Shown here: positions 13,401-22,084 of the stretch, one piece after another
How positions within the stretch are numbered: position 1 is the first letter of the stretch
Layout of the letters: every line of letters starts with the position of its first letter
Source of the DNA: Pachyseris speciosa
Taxonomy: Eukaryota; Cnidaria; Anthozoa; Scleractinia; Pachyseridae
Assembly (NCBI GenBank): GCA_016490735.1
Contig: JAEMWC010000034.1
Span: 1,382,501 to 1,446,500 of the forward strand
Direction of reading: 5' to 3'
Length of the DNA stretch: 64,000 nucleotides
Translations under genes and position numbers: made by a program
Notes under the pieces: model-generated
The model's input: only the letters and a program-made list of their open reading frames with translations
What the model was told of the DNA's origin: nothing
Database searches by the model: none

Positions 13401-16400
13401 ACAAACTAAGACAACCACAGTCACAATCTCGTAACCAGAGTCCTCAGGCTGTTTGGTCAGCAGGTGGATGTCCAGAGAGACTCTGGGATAATGGGCCGCC
13501 ATTTTCCCAGAAAATCTGGGGTTAAACAGTGGAAGTGGTTATGGGTCAGCCATTGTCCCAGAGTCTCTTCAGGTGACTATTAAACCGCTGGCCAAAGAGC
13601 CTGAGGACTCTGGGTACGAGATTGCCACAGTCATAAAAAGAGGTTGGCAAGGTGACTGTTTGGAACTGTAACCAACAAAATTCAGTGCTCAGTATTGAAT
13701 AAAACTCCTATGCTGTCATTTTTAGGAGAGTCATAATTTATTTTCAGGATTTCTCCCCCAACCCCAGTCATCTTAAGGGAAAAAGTACCTACATTGTACA
13801 GTGTACTCTGAACACAGTAGCCATCTTTGCCGTTAAGGACAGCCAAAAAAAATACCAGGGGAGCCCACCTACAGTACACGACTGTATTTTAAATTCTATA
13901 CCCTCCTATACCCAGTTTTTAGCAAAATAATTACTGAATTGACTAGGCCACATGTAAACTTGAGCACTATCTATGTAAACATAATTATTGTCAGTATGCA
14001 CAAGGTGGCCTCAACTAAAAACCTGGTGGTTTCTAGAGGTCACCAGCTACCAGATATTGTACTTCTATAAACTGTTAATATAACTATTAGAAAAAAAAAG
14101 GCAAATAAAAATTGATGATGATGATGAAGATGATGATGATGATTTCTATCAAATGACAATGAAACCCTGGGAAACACAATGTATAACTCCCTTAAAAAGC
14201 AACAGTTTAGTACTGTGTGTGAAGCTTAACTCTTTTCCGTACGCTCCACTAAATATGATTCCTCAGGGAATCATTGCCTTGAAAACTTGCAACTTTCCCA
14301 AATGGTTGAAATGAATCATTGCTATGGCCAAATAGTCAGTTTTTAGACTTCATCATCCCATAAACTTACTAAAACTCCCAATTTTTATTTAATATGACCG
14401 TTCGGAACTGTGAACCAAAAATGTTGGCTTAGAATGCCCTCGGGTAACACCAAAAAATACGCAACTTTGTCTTGAAGTTTTTATGACAAAAATTCCTCTT
14501 GAAGCTAAAAGTCTACATTGTCAGCAAACTTCAACTCTACTTCTTGTGATCTGCACCACATTTTCCTGCTCACTTGTTTAGTACTACGTGGATAATGCTT
14601 TTGATTTCACTTGCTCTCACTGGTCTGTAATTTTCAACTTTGTGACCCAATGGAATTCTAGGTACTTGTTGTATTACGTTGACATGGAAGACCGCCAATT
14701 TCCATTTCAGATATTTTTTATAAGTGTCAAGCCACCCAGTCCTTCTGACAAAACATTGCACCAATATTGCATTATTTACAAGTCAAAATTGACATGCCAG
14801 GTCCCGGAATCCACTCACAAAAGGGCTAGAGACACAACTTCACTCCGTGAATTGCCACCACTCGCTTGAAGACTTTAGCCCGGCTACACGTTCAAACATT
14901 GTTATAAAACATTTGTTGGACGAACAATGTTAGAACGTGTAGCATGCATGTTTGATGACGTTTCTTCAACATTTTTTGTTGGAAGAATGTTTTGATTGCG
15001 ATCAAACATTTTCTCCAACATACAACAAATGTTGAAGCGTGTCACCTCCCTTTCAACATTGTATTGTAAAGACCAATCAAAGTTAAGGGCCCAGTCTCAA
15101 ATCCAAAAGCCTATTGGTAGAGTGGAAATTGTTGAAGTCAGTCCCCCGAAGCGACATTTTTCCAACAATGTTATATGCGTGTCCAACATTGTTAGAAGCG
15201 TTCTTACAACAATGTTGGGTCGTGTTCTTCTAACAATGTTACAACGTGTAGCCTGGGCTTTTGAGTGCCCACTTTGTGTGAAATTGCTTCTCACCTCTGT
15301 GTTCTTTCAAAGGATTGCCTCTACCCATCAACGTAGCTTTATGATGCTAGGCAGGGGGCTTCTGAGGTGGAAAATGGCTCGAAAAACACACTTACACCTG
15401 TATAAATCAAATACGCAACGAATTGTAGCTGCATTGATCGTTTAGAAATAAACGACAGCTAGCGTGACAAGCGTGACAACAAGGATAGAGCCTTCGGTGT
15501 TGTGGACCAGCGAAATCTCCGTGGTAACCCCTTGTATGGAATAACGAGATTGATTTGACCTCCTACAATCGGGAAAATGCAAAAAAGACCTACAAAACGG
15601 CATACGGGAAAGAGTTAAAGGGAAAACAAGGAATTACACATAATGCAGAAAACCATACACCTTACTTTGTTCTAACATTCTTTCGCCATACAACAAAGGC
15701 CTTCCACATTCTGAAGTTTGCAAATGTAGGAATCTTGACAAGTCGCTTATAGTCCCTGTATTCTTTCTCCCAGCGTTCAAGCGCAGTAAACTCAGCCTCA
15801 TTGTCACGCATGTGAGTAACTCCCTTGCTGCTAATTGTGTAGTAATCTGAATGGTTGATCTCTGAGTGTTTCACAATCCTGTATTAATTGACAAATCAAC
15901 AAACTCACATTACGAATTACAGAGTGGGTGCAGTGACATCCCTGAACTTTAAAGTGCTGACCTCCAGTGTGCATGTAACACTAAAAAAATTTTTTTTTCA
16001 CTAAAATAAACCTTTGCACCAGTCCCAATAACATTTTGCCAAGTTTATTTCCAGTTTATTTTTACTTTTTTATTGGCTTCAAAACATAGAAAAAATGAAG
16101 GATTATTGGGTACACAAGCAAGTCAGAATGGGCGTGGCTCTATTATCGATTTGATGTCACAGACTGCTTTGCATGCTTGTTTAACAAAGACTTAATGTAA
16201 TGTGCGAATCAGTTTGTGACGTTAAATCGAGAATTGACCCAAACCTAGACTTGCCACAAGTTGACCTCTCAAGTTCTGTAACTAAAGTTATTTGGGAGCT
16301 TAAAGGAGCACGGTCACGATATTTTGATTAATTATTAGAGAGATAAAAAATGTATTTAAATAATGCAAAACAGTGAAATAACAAATTTTCAGGGAAGATT

Positions 16401-19400
16401 AAAGCACCAAAGAGACAAGAATAAATGCAAATATGGTGAGGATGGTGAAGGGTGGAGAAGATTGAAACAGATTACAAATTACCTTTTGAAACAAATAGCC
16501 TATATATTTCAAAAAGGTAATTTAATTATTTTGTAATCTGTTTCAATCTTCTCCATCCTTCACCATCCTCGCCATATTTGCATTTATTCTTGTCTCTTTG
16601 GTGCTTATCTTCCCTGAAAATTTGTTCTTTCACTGTTTCACATTATTTTAAGTGCATTTTTTTATCTCTCTAATAATGACCCAAAATATCGTGACCGTGC
16701 TCCTTTAAGCTCCCAAATAACTTTAATTACAGAACTTGATAAAACAACAATGTAGCTCAGTAGTAGAGCATCTTATAAAGTAGCAATCAGAAGGAAAATA
16801 TTCTTTAATACTAATTAATGATCCAAAAAAATACTCCTGTCAACTTACTTGAGGTTGTAAGGGTTGTACAAGATGGACGACCTATCCACGGCAGGTGTCA
16901 TGTAAAGAAACCCTAGTTTGGAGTTCTCCCTTAGCAAGCTGATGATCTGAAGAGGGTCTCTTAAACCCTCAGGAATCATGTCCATCTTCAGTGCTGTAGC
17001 ACTGCCGTTCACAACAGGTTCTTGGAAATGAGTAACTTTCTGCTTTGGTGAAGTCTGTGGTTGTGCAGTTATAGAATTCACCTGAGCCATAGAATCAATT
17101 TTCTCTTGTTTGCTCTTCAAGTCATCAGGCAAGTTTGGTAATGGGGATGTTGTTCGCTCCAAGGGTTCCACGACATCTCTCCTGCGGGTCTTTTTCTTGT
17201 CCGGTTCAGAAGTGGGGGGAGGTGTTGGAGATTTTGTCTTCCCTGAAGGGGTCATGTAAGGCAGACTTCTCTGTTTTTCTTGGTACCTTGCAAGATTAGG
17301 CTGAAACATAAAGGCAGCCATAAAGAATAAATTTATTTGGACTTATAACATGTCTAGATATTGTACTCTTGGCAGCAATAATTTATTTATGATAATGATG
17401 GTCATGGTGATAAAGATATTTTGTAAAAAAAATTCTGTATGCTTTTGGGATTGAAATACAGTCCATTCCACTTTCCACTTTTTCATTGTTTATAAAACAA
17501 ACCAAGAAGGGATGGATTTGGTGGATTATGAGGTCTGAGATTAGGGGTGCTAAATACAACTTTTGGGTACGTAATTTAATATAATTTAATTTTTAGCGTG
17601 CAATATAATTTAATGTACTTACCAGAGGCTCCAGTCTTGGTGCTGTTGGTACATTCTATGAAAACATCACACAAGCATAAAACAAACAAACAAAATAAAT
17701 TAATCAATTTAAAACTATAGCATAATTAATGTGAGCTGTTACATATAGCTAAGAAAATTTAGATATCACTTCTCCTACAAGGAGGCCCTACCAGGGTAAA
17801 TTCCGACAAGCAACATGGCCCAAAAAGTCAACAGACATCATTCCCGGCAAAATCCTGACAGTGAGATCAAGGCCGAGAATTGGTGATTTAAACACCGACA
17901 CGGGAGATTTTAAAATTCAGACAAGCAACACAGGGCCTCTCCCTGGCAGGGCGTCTACAAGGCCATATAAGTCACAATAAGGGAAGACTGGTCAAAAGAA
18001 GGGAACAAGAGTCCACTCTAATAATTAACCAATTAGCTTGTATTAGCTTAAGAACAATCCTTTCCAAATACAGCACATGTAGGCATATTCCCCCATTCAA
18101 TGTTTCGATCTTAAGCCCTGGCCAAACTATCGAACAAAGTTGGATTGAACGTTCCAACTTTGCTCGATCCAACATTGTTCGACGTCCGTTTGGCTGCCCA
18201 TGTTGGATGATGTTCATCCAACAATTTTTGCTCGATCAAATGTTGGATAGAGTTTGCTTTTGATCAAACATTACGTCCAACAATTCTGCTCGAAGAAAAA
18301 TGTTGCAGTGTTTTGCCGCTCTTCCAACAAAGTTGTATCCTGAAGTGAGTCACGTTCGCCATGCTAGCCAATCAAGAATAACTATTTTGGTGCTCTGTTT
18401 GCAGATGTCCAGTTCAGTAGCGTTTAAAATTTCTGCGAACTGATCCAGTCTCATTCTCATCATCTCCTTAATCATCACGGGTGTATCTTGCAATGATAAC
18501 TGTCGAGCGGCATGGAACATACCCTTTTCAGCTCGTTGTCTTAACAATTTCAAGGTTTTTTCTCGCTTGAAACCATCATTTATGTCCTCAAACACCTCTA
18601 GTACCATAAACATTACATGTAACGCTTAATATAAGTGTCTTTTCGTTTCCATTTTAGCGCCATGTTTTGAATTAAATTTAGCGCCAACTTGTACCGGTAG
18701 CTTGTTTCGTCTAGCAATGTTGGATAGTGTTTTGCCACTATCTCAACATTCACATCCAACATTGTTGGATGTTGGATCCAACTTTGTTCGATAGTTTTGC
18801 CAGGGCTTTAGGCTGTACAAAAAAAGGCAGAGACCGAAAGTGATAAACAATAACGCCTCTGGGGCTCTTTATCAAGGAAATAATGTAGCTCATAAGCATA
18901 TGGTTAATAATCTACTCGTAAAATCGATTTTGGCGCTAAAGCTTTCCCTTGGAGAAATGTATAACATTTCCCAAGCCTTCTCTCACTCACATAGAAAGGG
19001 AAGCCTGCATAGTTGGGCTCAGATATAATGATGTTCTGTAGTATTTATAATCTCCGTATACTTGCCTTGATTTAACAGGACCTCGTTAAAGTAATCTGGT
19101 CTCCATTATTTCGATTGCTGAAAGCGCGTAGCCAAAATAAGTTTCCCGCGGGTAACTTTGTACCGTATCTTTTCGAAACCCTTCATTTCATCTATTTAAA
19201 TAAACCTAGATTTTTCCGTGATTTCGTTTATTCCGATAAAATCTCCGTGTGGATCCAACAAATTCTTCAGACAACTTCCAAGTTAGAATTTATCTTGCGA
19301 TGAAGCAAAAGTTCCCGAAGAATAAGCCACAGTCGTACGTAAGCTAAGGCCGTGCTAAGTACAATGTAAGTTAAAGCTATGCATCAACGTAAGCCTACCT

Positions 19401-19590
19401 TTTTCAGTTGCACAGGAGTTGGACCACTGAATTTAAGAGCTCGAGGATTTGGCTTCAACTGTGGTTTTGCATAAATACGTGCACGAAGCTCATTCTCGTC
19501 GATCCCAGGCAAAGAAAACCCATCGGACCTTCCGTTGTTCGAAGCCTTTCTGTTGCCGTTCGTCAGAGCGCTTGTACCGTTTTGTGCCAT
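1259..19590 (-). CDS. DNAH6: Dynein axonemal heavy chain 6, N-terminal tail (13 exons, partial at left edge)
   Basis: Axonemal inner-arm dynein heavy chain, the motor that slides doublet microtubules in cilia and flagella. Thirteen exons joined by GT-AG junctions give one continuous frame of 706 codons. The protein matches the DNAH6 N-terminal tail in order: LGFLYMTPAV, FRMWKAFVVWRKNVR, CKNQLQENLFIV, MGLCRVEKGHTYTL, KMTYTEQANKR, FIRLADYLIVNTMH, SVQNLVPDPYFDAF, NESLDLEAIR and LIPSPLKCLE. Full-length DNAH6 is about 4,100 residues, so the linker, AAA+ ring and stalk lie left of the window. The start codon at 19,590 sits in a good context (purine at -3) and opens a low-complexity N terminus, as in other DNAH6 proteins. 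I found no frameshift or stop. The identity rests on recalled family similarity, not on a search. Confidence 0.93.
1805..2097. mobile_element. MITE rich in CCAAT motifs, copy 1
   Basis: Terminal inverted repeats GCTTTTCAACTGAGTGTCG and CGACACTCAATTGAAAAACG. The interior has several CCAAT/ATTGG pentamers (CCAGCCAATCACAAC, CTCATTGGTTGAG, GGCCAATCACAG). A second copy is at 23,440-23,690. Reading frames across it are not coding. Confidence 0.6.
2163..2283 (-). CDS. DNAH6: DNAH6 exon 12
   Basis: DAISSAFDAAWQYANTFEP, then QENESLDLEAIRQEEH. Acceptor TCTTAG, donor GTATGC. Leaves in phase 1. Confidence 0.92.
2487..3319. mobile_element. hAT-like non-autonomous element
   Basis: Begins CAGGGTTCGACATC and ends GATGCGTAACCCTG, an imperfect terminal inverted repeat of hAT style. 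Both ends carry CTAGCCCG motifs. The flanking 8-mers TATATTCC and TATTTCTC are only partly alike, so the target duplication is degraded or the end is slightly misplaced. A second MITE is nested at 2,908-3,137. Confidence 0.4.
2908..3137. mobile_element. MITE with iterated CGAGTACGA motif
   Basis: Ends GGGACCTTTAGATTTGA and TCAAATCTAAAGTCCCC are inverted repeats. Directly inside each, CGAGTACGA or its complement TCGTACTCG recurs. Same layout as the other iterated-motif MITEs in this window. Confidence 0.6.
3572..3664. repeat. Short hairpin with GCTATTGC loop
   Basis: GAAAGTCTCAAACTTCGGCC and GGCCTCAGTTTGAGATTTTC are inverted arms, with an inner pair TGTATTGACC/GGTCAATACG around TCGCTATTGCTC. 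It is similar in design to the hairpins at 44,845 and 57,215. Confidence 0.5.
3929..4037 (-). CDS. DNAH6: DNAH6 exon 11
   Basis: PFINGKVEEKTAGDGPSLA, then TMFEDDRHLQGIIQNIK. Acceptor CTTTATGTAG, donor GTTTGT. Its 3' splice site lies only about 29 bp from the end of an inserted 570-bp transposon (4,066-4,635). Confidence 0.92.
4066..4635. mobile_element. 570-bp TIR element with exact 9-bp target duplication
   Basis: Begins CAGCCTAGTCCCTAGG and ends CTGGGGACTAGGCTG, terminal inverted repeats. It is flanked on both sides by GGCATAATA, a perfect 9-bp direct repeat (4,057-4,065 and 4,636-4,644). A 9-bp duplication fits Mutator-like or Merlin-type transposases. Inside are exon-like segments on the plus strand with good splice signals (see findings). 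It sits in DNAH6 intron 11, in opposite orientation to those segments. Confidence 0.75.
5078..5627. mobile_element. TIR element with internal CACCGGAAGTCAG repeats
   Basis: Terminal inverted repeats of about 25 bp: TGTCCAATACACCCAATC at the left, GATTGGGTATATTGGACA at the right. The motif CACCGGAAGTCAG occurs three times inside, mixed with GTCGATCC/GAGTCGA motifs. No clear target duplication and no coding frame. Located in the DNAH6 intron between exons 10 and 11. Confidence 0.65.
5788..5991. mobile_element. Palindromic MITE, arms of about 47 bp
   Basis: GGATTGTGGGATCGTTTGGG near the left end and CCCAAACGATCCCACAATCC near the right end are exact complements; the arms continue out to GGAGACTGGTA and TACCAGACTCC. 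Non-coding. Confidence 0.65.
6096..6280 (-). CDS. DNAH6: DNAH6 exon 10
   Basis: DDQGELHPLYTTELLLEPQ, then SVQNLVPDPYFDAFT. Acceptor CTGTATCAG, donor GTAAGT. Leaves in phase 2. Confidence 0.94.
6380..6475 (-). mobile_element. SINE family 2, 3'-tail fragment
   Basis: Reverse strand reads GACCCAATAGCCTTCGTG, then ATACTGCTGAGGATATAAAT. It matches the tail of the SINE copies at 47,931 and 56,690 (CACTAGCCTTTGTGCT, then AATACTGCCGAGG). Confidence 0.55.
6480..6950 (+). repeat. Interspersed repeat with histone-type 3' stem-loop, copy 1
   Basis: Positions 6,778-6,793 read GGCTTCTTTAGGAGCC followed by ACCAA: a 6-bp stem (one T-G pair), a TTTA loop and the ACCA flank of replication-dependent histone mRNA 3' ends. 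The downstream part (CATAAGCCGCACCC) and flanking sequence resemble copy 2 at 8,395-8,925. No histone coding sequence is visible nearby. Confidence 0.45.
6995..7125 (-). mobile_element. SINE family 2, head fragment
   Basis: Reverse strand includes a tRNA-like T-arm (CGGGATTCAAGTCCCGC) and the body segment CCAACTGGTCTGCCTCC, comparable with the copy at 47,931-48,168. Diverged; it lies in DNAH6 intron 9. Confidence 0.45.
7126..7724. other. DNAH6 intron, little recognisable
   Basis: A GAGT microsatellite (GTGAGTGAGTGAGTGAG, 7,492-7,518) is the only clear feature. Confidence 0.6.
7725..7914 (-). CDS. DNAH6: DNAH6 exon 9
   Basis: FIRLADYLIVNTMHVLAAN, then an acidic insert (EEEETDEEKPEGEG), ending IEQK. 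Acceptor TTGCTTAG, donor GTATTT, the latter weaker than the other donors. Leaves in phase 0. Confidence 0.93.
8395..8925 (+). repeat. Interspersed repeat with histone-type 3' stem-loop, copy 2
   Basis: Positions 8,699-8,715 read GGCTCTTTTTAGGAGCC followed by ACCAA and preceded by CAAC. It resembles a histone pre-mRNA 3' stem-loop with one extra loop base. Downstream is an inverted pair AGATAAGCCGCACC/GGTGCGGCTTATCT (8,838-8,898). Diverged copy of the repeat at 6,480-6,950. Confidence 0.45.
9245..9386 (-). CDS. DNAH6: DNAH6 exon 8
   Basis: In at phase 1, out at phase 2. Encodes YGDAPDKMTYTEQANKRSH and CKRLT, the conserved segment before the FIRL block. Acceptor CATACAG, donor GTGAAC. There is no ATG-initiated frame here, so it is easy to miss; it is supported by exact phase agreement with both neighbours. 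Confidence 0.9.
9470..9655. mobile_element. SINE family 1, rearranged copy
   Basis: GAATGATCCTCGCAGTTGTG and CACAACTGCGAGGATCATTC form inverted ends. Inside are AAGCCTGAAAAAAATTCAGG and a tRNA T-arm-like hairpin around CGGGTTCAAACCCCG. The same modules occur in the copies at 50,830 and 53,479. It is 84 bp from DNAH6 exon 8. Confidence 0.55.
9886..10147 (-). mobile_element. SINE family 3 (tRNA-derived), copy 1
   Basis: Reverse strand starts GGGGAGCAGGGCTGGTGCAG, continues GTGGTGAGAGTGCTCACC and has a B-box-like GTTCGATTCC. The body includes TTTCTCCAGGTACTTTC, then GGTTTTCCCCTGTCCCC. A cleaner copy is at 33,771-34,022. An insertion seems to interrupt the body at about 9,955-10,040. Confidence 0.65.
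10714..10852 (-). CDS. DNAH6: DNAH6 exon 7
   Basis: VAGRLAEFRDLVKEVVR, then CRTALLEAGFTPDDYFMD. Acceptor TTGTACAG, donor GTAAGT. Leaves in phase 1. Confidence 0.93.
10989..11425. mobile_element. MITE with iterated AATAAGACG/CGTCTTATT motif
   Basis: Ends GGGCCATTTATAGTGAAG and TATATAAATGGCCC are inverted repeats flanked by TAATA on both sides. Variants of CTTATGTAAGA and AATAAGACG recur many times in both orientations in both halves, leaving a unique centre. Termini resemble those of the MITE at 47,336. Confidence 0.7.
11426..12085. other. DNAH6 intron with C/A-rich tract
   Basis: CCCCCCCACCCCCCCCCC at 11,753-11,772 and A-rich runs. A long open frame at 11,609-11,983 crosses this tract and looks non-coding. 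Confidence 0.5.
12086..12788 (-). mobile_element. Penelope-like element remnant between 258-bp inverted arms
   Basis: Arms 12,086-12,343 and 12,531-12,788 are nearly perfect reverse complements. The 187-bp centre and inner arms encode, on the minus strand, GSNVASHAWLEGHTIDFENA and ESWHTAIT. This is the style of the C-terminal region after the GIY-YIG domain of Penelope-like reverse transcriptases (HAW..GH.IDFEN, then ESWH). The RT domain is absent. Located between DNAH6 exons 6 and 7. Confidence 0.65.
12888..13022 (-). CDS. DNAH6: DNAH6 exon 6
   Basis: 45 codons, SLRPALLNVREMCYRI through MGLCRVEKGHTYTLDEF to FEQLEE. Acceptor TTTCATAG, donor GTATGT, phase 0 both sides. Confidence 0.95.
13279..13333 (-). 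CDS. DNAH6: DNAH6 exon 5
   Basis: 55 nt encoding KITQCKNQLQENLFIVNG between a TTGCAG acceptor and a GTAAGT donor. It joins exon 4 within a lysine codon and leaves in phase 0. Confidence 0.9.
13424..13624. mobile_element. AATCTCGTACCCAGAG-type MITE, copy 1
   Basis: 201-bp fold-back starting CAATCTCGTAACCAGAG and ending CTCTGGGTACGAGATTG. Flanked by exact 9-bp direct repeats CCACAGTCA (13,415-13,423 and 13,625-13,633). Related copies at 27,489 and 49,343. Confidence 0.85.
13634..14876. other. DNAH6 intron, nothing recognised apart from the GAT tract
   Basis: AT-rich sequence between two MITEs. Short frames occur on both strands but none has splice-compatible conserved content. Confidence 0.5.
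14099..14142 (+). repeat. GAT microsatellite
   Basis: Short GATGATGAT tract with an interrupting AAG, in a DNAH6 intron. Confidence 0.85.
14877..15259. mobile_element. MITE with iterated AACAATGTT motif
   Basis: Ends AGCCCGGCTACACGTTC and ACGTGTAGCCTGGGCT are inverted repeats flanked by TTT on each side. The palindromic core AACAATGTT or AACATTGTT recurs about ten times in both halves. The frame across it (14,996-15,445) is an artefact of the repeats. Confidence 0.75.
15666..15878 (-). CDS. DNAH6: DNAH6 exon 4
   Basis: Encodes YYTISSKGVTH and FRMWKAFVVWRKNVR, one of the most conserved parts of the DNAH6 tail. 213 nt, in at phase 2 and out at phase 2. Donor GTAAGG. Confidence 0.95.
15953..16262. 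mobile_element. TTAA-type hairpin element with TGACGTCA-like sites, truncated copy
   Basis: Starts after TTAA (15,949-15,952) with AGTGCTGACC. Contains ACTAAAATAAACCTTTGCAC, then GATTTGATGTCACAGACTG and its partner CAGTTTGTGACGTTAAATC. Diverged and cut at its right end. Other copies: 39,281, 55,408 and 59,016. Confidence 0.6.
16269..16739. mobile_element. 471-bp palindrome with internal TTAA-flanked hairpin
   Basis: An inner hairpin (16,304-16,704; AGGAGCACGGTCACGATAT to ATATCGTGACCGTGCTCCT) is bounded by TTAA on each side. The sequence outside (AAGTTATTTGGGAGC and GCTCCCAAATAACTT) is also an inverted repeat. Arms are about 95% complementary by eye. Non-coding; just upstream of DNAH6 exon 4 in gene direction. 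Confidence 0.75.
16849..17300 (-). CDS. DNAH6: DNAH6 exon 3
   Basis: Proline- and lysine-rich stretch (TPPPTSEPDKKKTRR) followed by the conserved DPLQIISLLRENSKLGFLYM block and SSILYNPYNLK. Acceptor TTTCAG, donor GTAAGT. It leaves in phase 2 and the lysine codon is completed by exon 4. Confidence 0.92.
17623..17655 (-). CDS. DNAH6: DNAH6 exon 2 (33-nt microexon)
   Basis: Eleven codons (NVPTAPRLEPL) between acceptor TTTTCATAG and donor GTAAGT, phase 0 on both sides. It keeps the frame between exons 1 and 3. Skipping it would also keep frame, so it could be alternatively spliced. Confidence 0.7.
18114..18807. mobile_element. PIF/Harbinger-like non-autonomous element with TTA target duplication
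   Basis: Starts AGCCCTGGCCAAACTATCG, ends CGATAGTTTTGCCAGGGCT, and is flanked by TTA (18,111-18,113; 18,808-18,810), the 3-bp duplication typical of PIF/Harbinger. The subterminal regions iterate CCAACATTGTTCGA-type motifs. The centre carries a transposase N-terminal fragment (separate entry). Confidence 0.8.
18350..18613 (-). pseudogene. Harbinger transposase N-terminal fragment
   Basis: 87-residue frame inside the Harbinger-like element: GMFHAARQLSLQDTPVMI followed by MMRMRLDQFAEILNATE. The pattern G.(F/Y)H...(E/Q)L.L.D.......RM....F..L is the N-terminal signature of PIF/Harbinger nucleases, which lies before the catalytic DDE domain. The catalytic part is missing, so this copy cannot make a transposase. 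Confidence 0.6.
19399..19590 (-). CDS. DNAH6: DNAH6 exon 1 with start codon
   Basis: 64 codons from ATG, starting MAQNGTSALTNGNRK and ending PTPVQLKK, followed by donor GTAGGC. It leaves in phase 0. The N terminus is poorly conserved in the family, so its assignment rests on splice continuity with exon 2. Confidence 0.85.
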
Positions 19591-19829
19591 TTGGACGCTA
19601 AATATACCCTCTCACTCTAATAAAACAGTTTCCCTTTGACTTTTAAGCCATCAGTTGCTGGATAACTTTCTTTAAAAACCATCAAATGTGCAGTAGCCAG
19701 GCAAAATACACGAGAAACCTCACATTTTTACGTTTCAGAGATTTTGTCCGCCATTTTGTTTCTGATTAGTTGCTACGAAACGAGGTTGTTGTCAACTGAG
19801 AAGCCTCGATATCGTGCGAAAAAATTATA

Positions 19830-20410
19830 ACTTCCGTTCAAAAATTATTTTAGTAAATTATATGGAAATTATTTTCAAATTATTTCAACAAATGTGATTA
19901 TATCATACCATACTTTCATCTGTTATGCCGTTTGTTTGAAACAATATCTTCCTCTTTAATCATTTGTTTCATACAATATAAACTTTCCCTCGCATTATTT
20001 GAAACCATTGTTTGCCCCTAACAACCGTTATTTAAAACAATCGGCTTCCCCTCCTGACTTTATTTCAAACAAAGTCTGCTAGGCAAATTCATTATTTCAA
20101 ACAATACAACAATACCTGCAACATGATTTAAAACCATTAATTCTAACACAGACTCGTTATTTCAAACAATATAAGTTATGGTTTCATATAATTCATAGTT
20201 TGATACAATTCATGGTTTCATACAATTCATGGTTTCATATAATTTATGGTTTCTTATAAGTCATGGTTTGATATAAGTTATGGTTTAATATAATCAATGG
20301 TTTCATATAATTCATGGTTTCATATAATTTATGGTTTCATATAATGTATGGTTTCATATAATCCATGGGTTCATATAATTTATGGTTTGATATAATTCAT
20401 GGTTAATAAT
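19830..20410. repeat. 17-bp minisatellite, grading from a degenerate TTTCAAACAAT repeat
   Basis: From about 20,175 to 20,405 the unit ATGGTTTCATATAATTC (17 bp) repeats about 14 times with substitutions. To its left (19,870-20,170) a looser repeat around TTATTTCAAACAAT occurs, which may be the ancestral form. It lies between the DNAH6 5' end and the channel gene. Confidence 0.85.
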
Positions 20411-21945
20411 AATGATAATTCAAGAGGGAAAGAGATTTTTACACAAACCCAAGACATCTCTTCTTTAAAATTATTTTCATTTTTATTTTATTTTTACCCA
20501 GAGTTTTTGTAATCTGACAGTAGAACCTTCAATGCGAACTTCCTTCCATGCATGAACGATAATGTGATTTCCATGCCTTAATTATTTAAGGTTCTGATGC
20601 TTTTTAAATTCAAAACAAAACACGTTCGAATTGGCAAAATTTTCAAGCTTCCGGAAAAAATAACCATTTTGAAGCAAGTATCGCACAAGATTACTGGAGC
20701 CAGCTTATTTTAAAACGGAAATATTTAAGGCCCTATATTATCATTATTAATGTTTTTTTGTGAGTGTGTGTGTGTGTGCTTGGCTGTTCTCGATCTCTCG
20801 CTTATTTCAGTTTGACGGAAAAAAAAAAATTTTTATTGCTGTGAGTTTGGGCACGAGAAGAGAAGAACTTGAAAATAAGCATTTTATCATCATCACAGGC
20901 TGAAGTTCTTCATTGTGCTTCTTCTGTTCATTGATCAGTGGTGTGGAAGTTTAAATTTATGGTGGATATCTTAATACGTATATAGCCGTCTTATCGGCGC
21001 TTCCCTCCACTTTCACGCTTTTATTGTATTCTCTACAGCAATAGATAAGTTATAACTCCTCGCTACTGCAGTATAGACTAACACCAATTTTGCACCCGCC
21101 TTCTTGCAATGCTGAAGACATCATTTTTGAGTGCTTCATGGGAGGGAGAGCTTGGCGTTTACGGTTAAATTCTTGAGGGAGAAACGGCGCCGAGAATGTG
21201 TCCAACACGATCGAAAATATTGGCATAGTTCCACAAGGTCGTCTCGACAATAATGATGAATTTGGATTCACCAGGCCAATTTTTTACGTCTTAAAACTCT
21301 TTAAAGACTTTCAAGCATAAAGTATTCCGTTTTTGATCGGCCAGTTCTATGATTCTCTAACTCGTTACCTCATTGCAAACAGAAGTCATCACAGTTCATG
21401 GAACGTTTTACTTAACGTGTTCAGTTTTTGGGTGGTGCAAATGAACGCCTTTAATTTCGTGCGAAAATTAATGGCGTTAATTCAACCAAATCAACCGCTA
21501 AATGAAGTCACTGGTTTGAGGAAGACGTGAAATTCTTTGCTAGCTAGATAATTAGCGAGTCTTGAAGCGTTGGAAATATATCCCTTCGTAATTTTCCCGA
21601 GATGTTGCGCTCGTTGGGATGCTAATGACTCAAACGAAAAGCTGAAGTTGCAAAGCAAGTTTTCCTTAGAAATTCTGTTTTAGAATACATAACAAAGCAA
21701 AGCTGAAATCAAATGTTAAAGAGAACTGAGTCTTGCTGTGATTTTGTGGTGCTCAATGAACCGGAAGAATAACAACCCGGATGTCTAGTTTAACTTTATC
21801 AAACTGCAGTTTAATTAGTGAAATCACTCTTGACTAACTGATGTGAGAGAGCTTTATAGACGAAATTCTGGATTACTACTGACTCTTGTCTGCTAAAGCA
21901 TCGTTTTGGATTTGCACTGGACTAGATGGACGAAACAAATCGTCG
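20411..21945. other. Upstream region of the channel gene
   Basis: A short TG run (GAGTGTGTGTGTGTGTG, 20,762-20,778) and AT-rich DNA. Presumably holds the promoter and 5' UTR of the channel gene; no core promoter element stands out. Confidence 0.4.
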
Positions 21946-22084
21946 ATGGATTTGAGAAAGGAAATCCGTCACAAGGCCGTAAAAATCAAGGCTGAAACAT
22001 TCCTGGATTCTCTTGTGAGACAATTATCTGTTTATGCAGTTGCTGGAATAGGATTATTTCTCATCATAAAAGACTTCTTTCTCG
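21946..22084 (+). CDS. Channel gene exon 1 (N terminus and first membrane segment)
   Basis: Starts MDLRKEIRHKAVKIKAE and ends in the first membrane segment (IIKDFFLG) with donor GTAAGT, phase 1. I preferred this Met to the one at 21,886 because the extra 20 residues look unconserved; that choice is uncertain. Confidence 0.6.

Noticed and set aside
14996..15445. 149-residue plus-strand frame
   Set aside because: More than half lies inside the AACAATGTT MITE; the opposite strand is open too.
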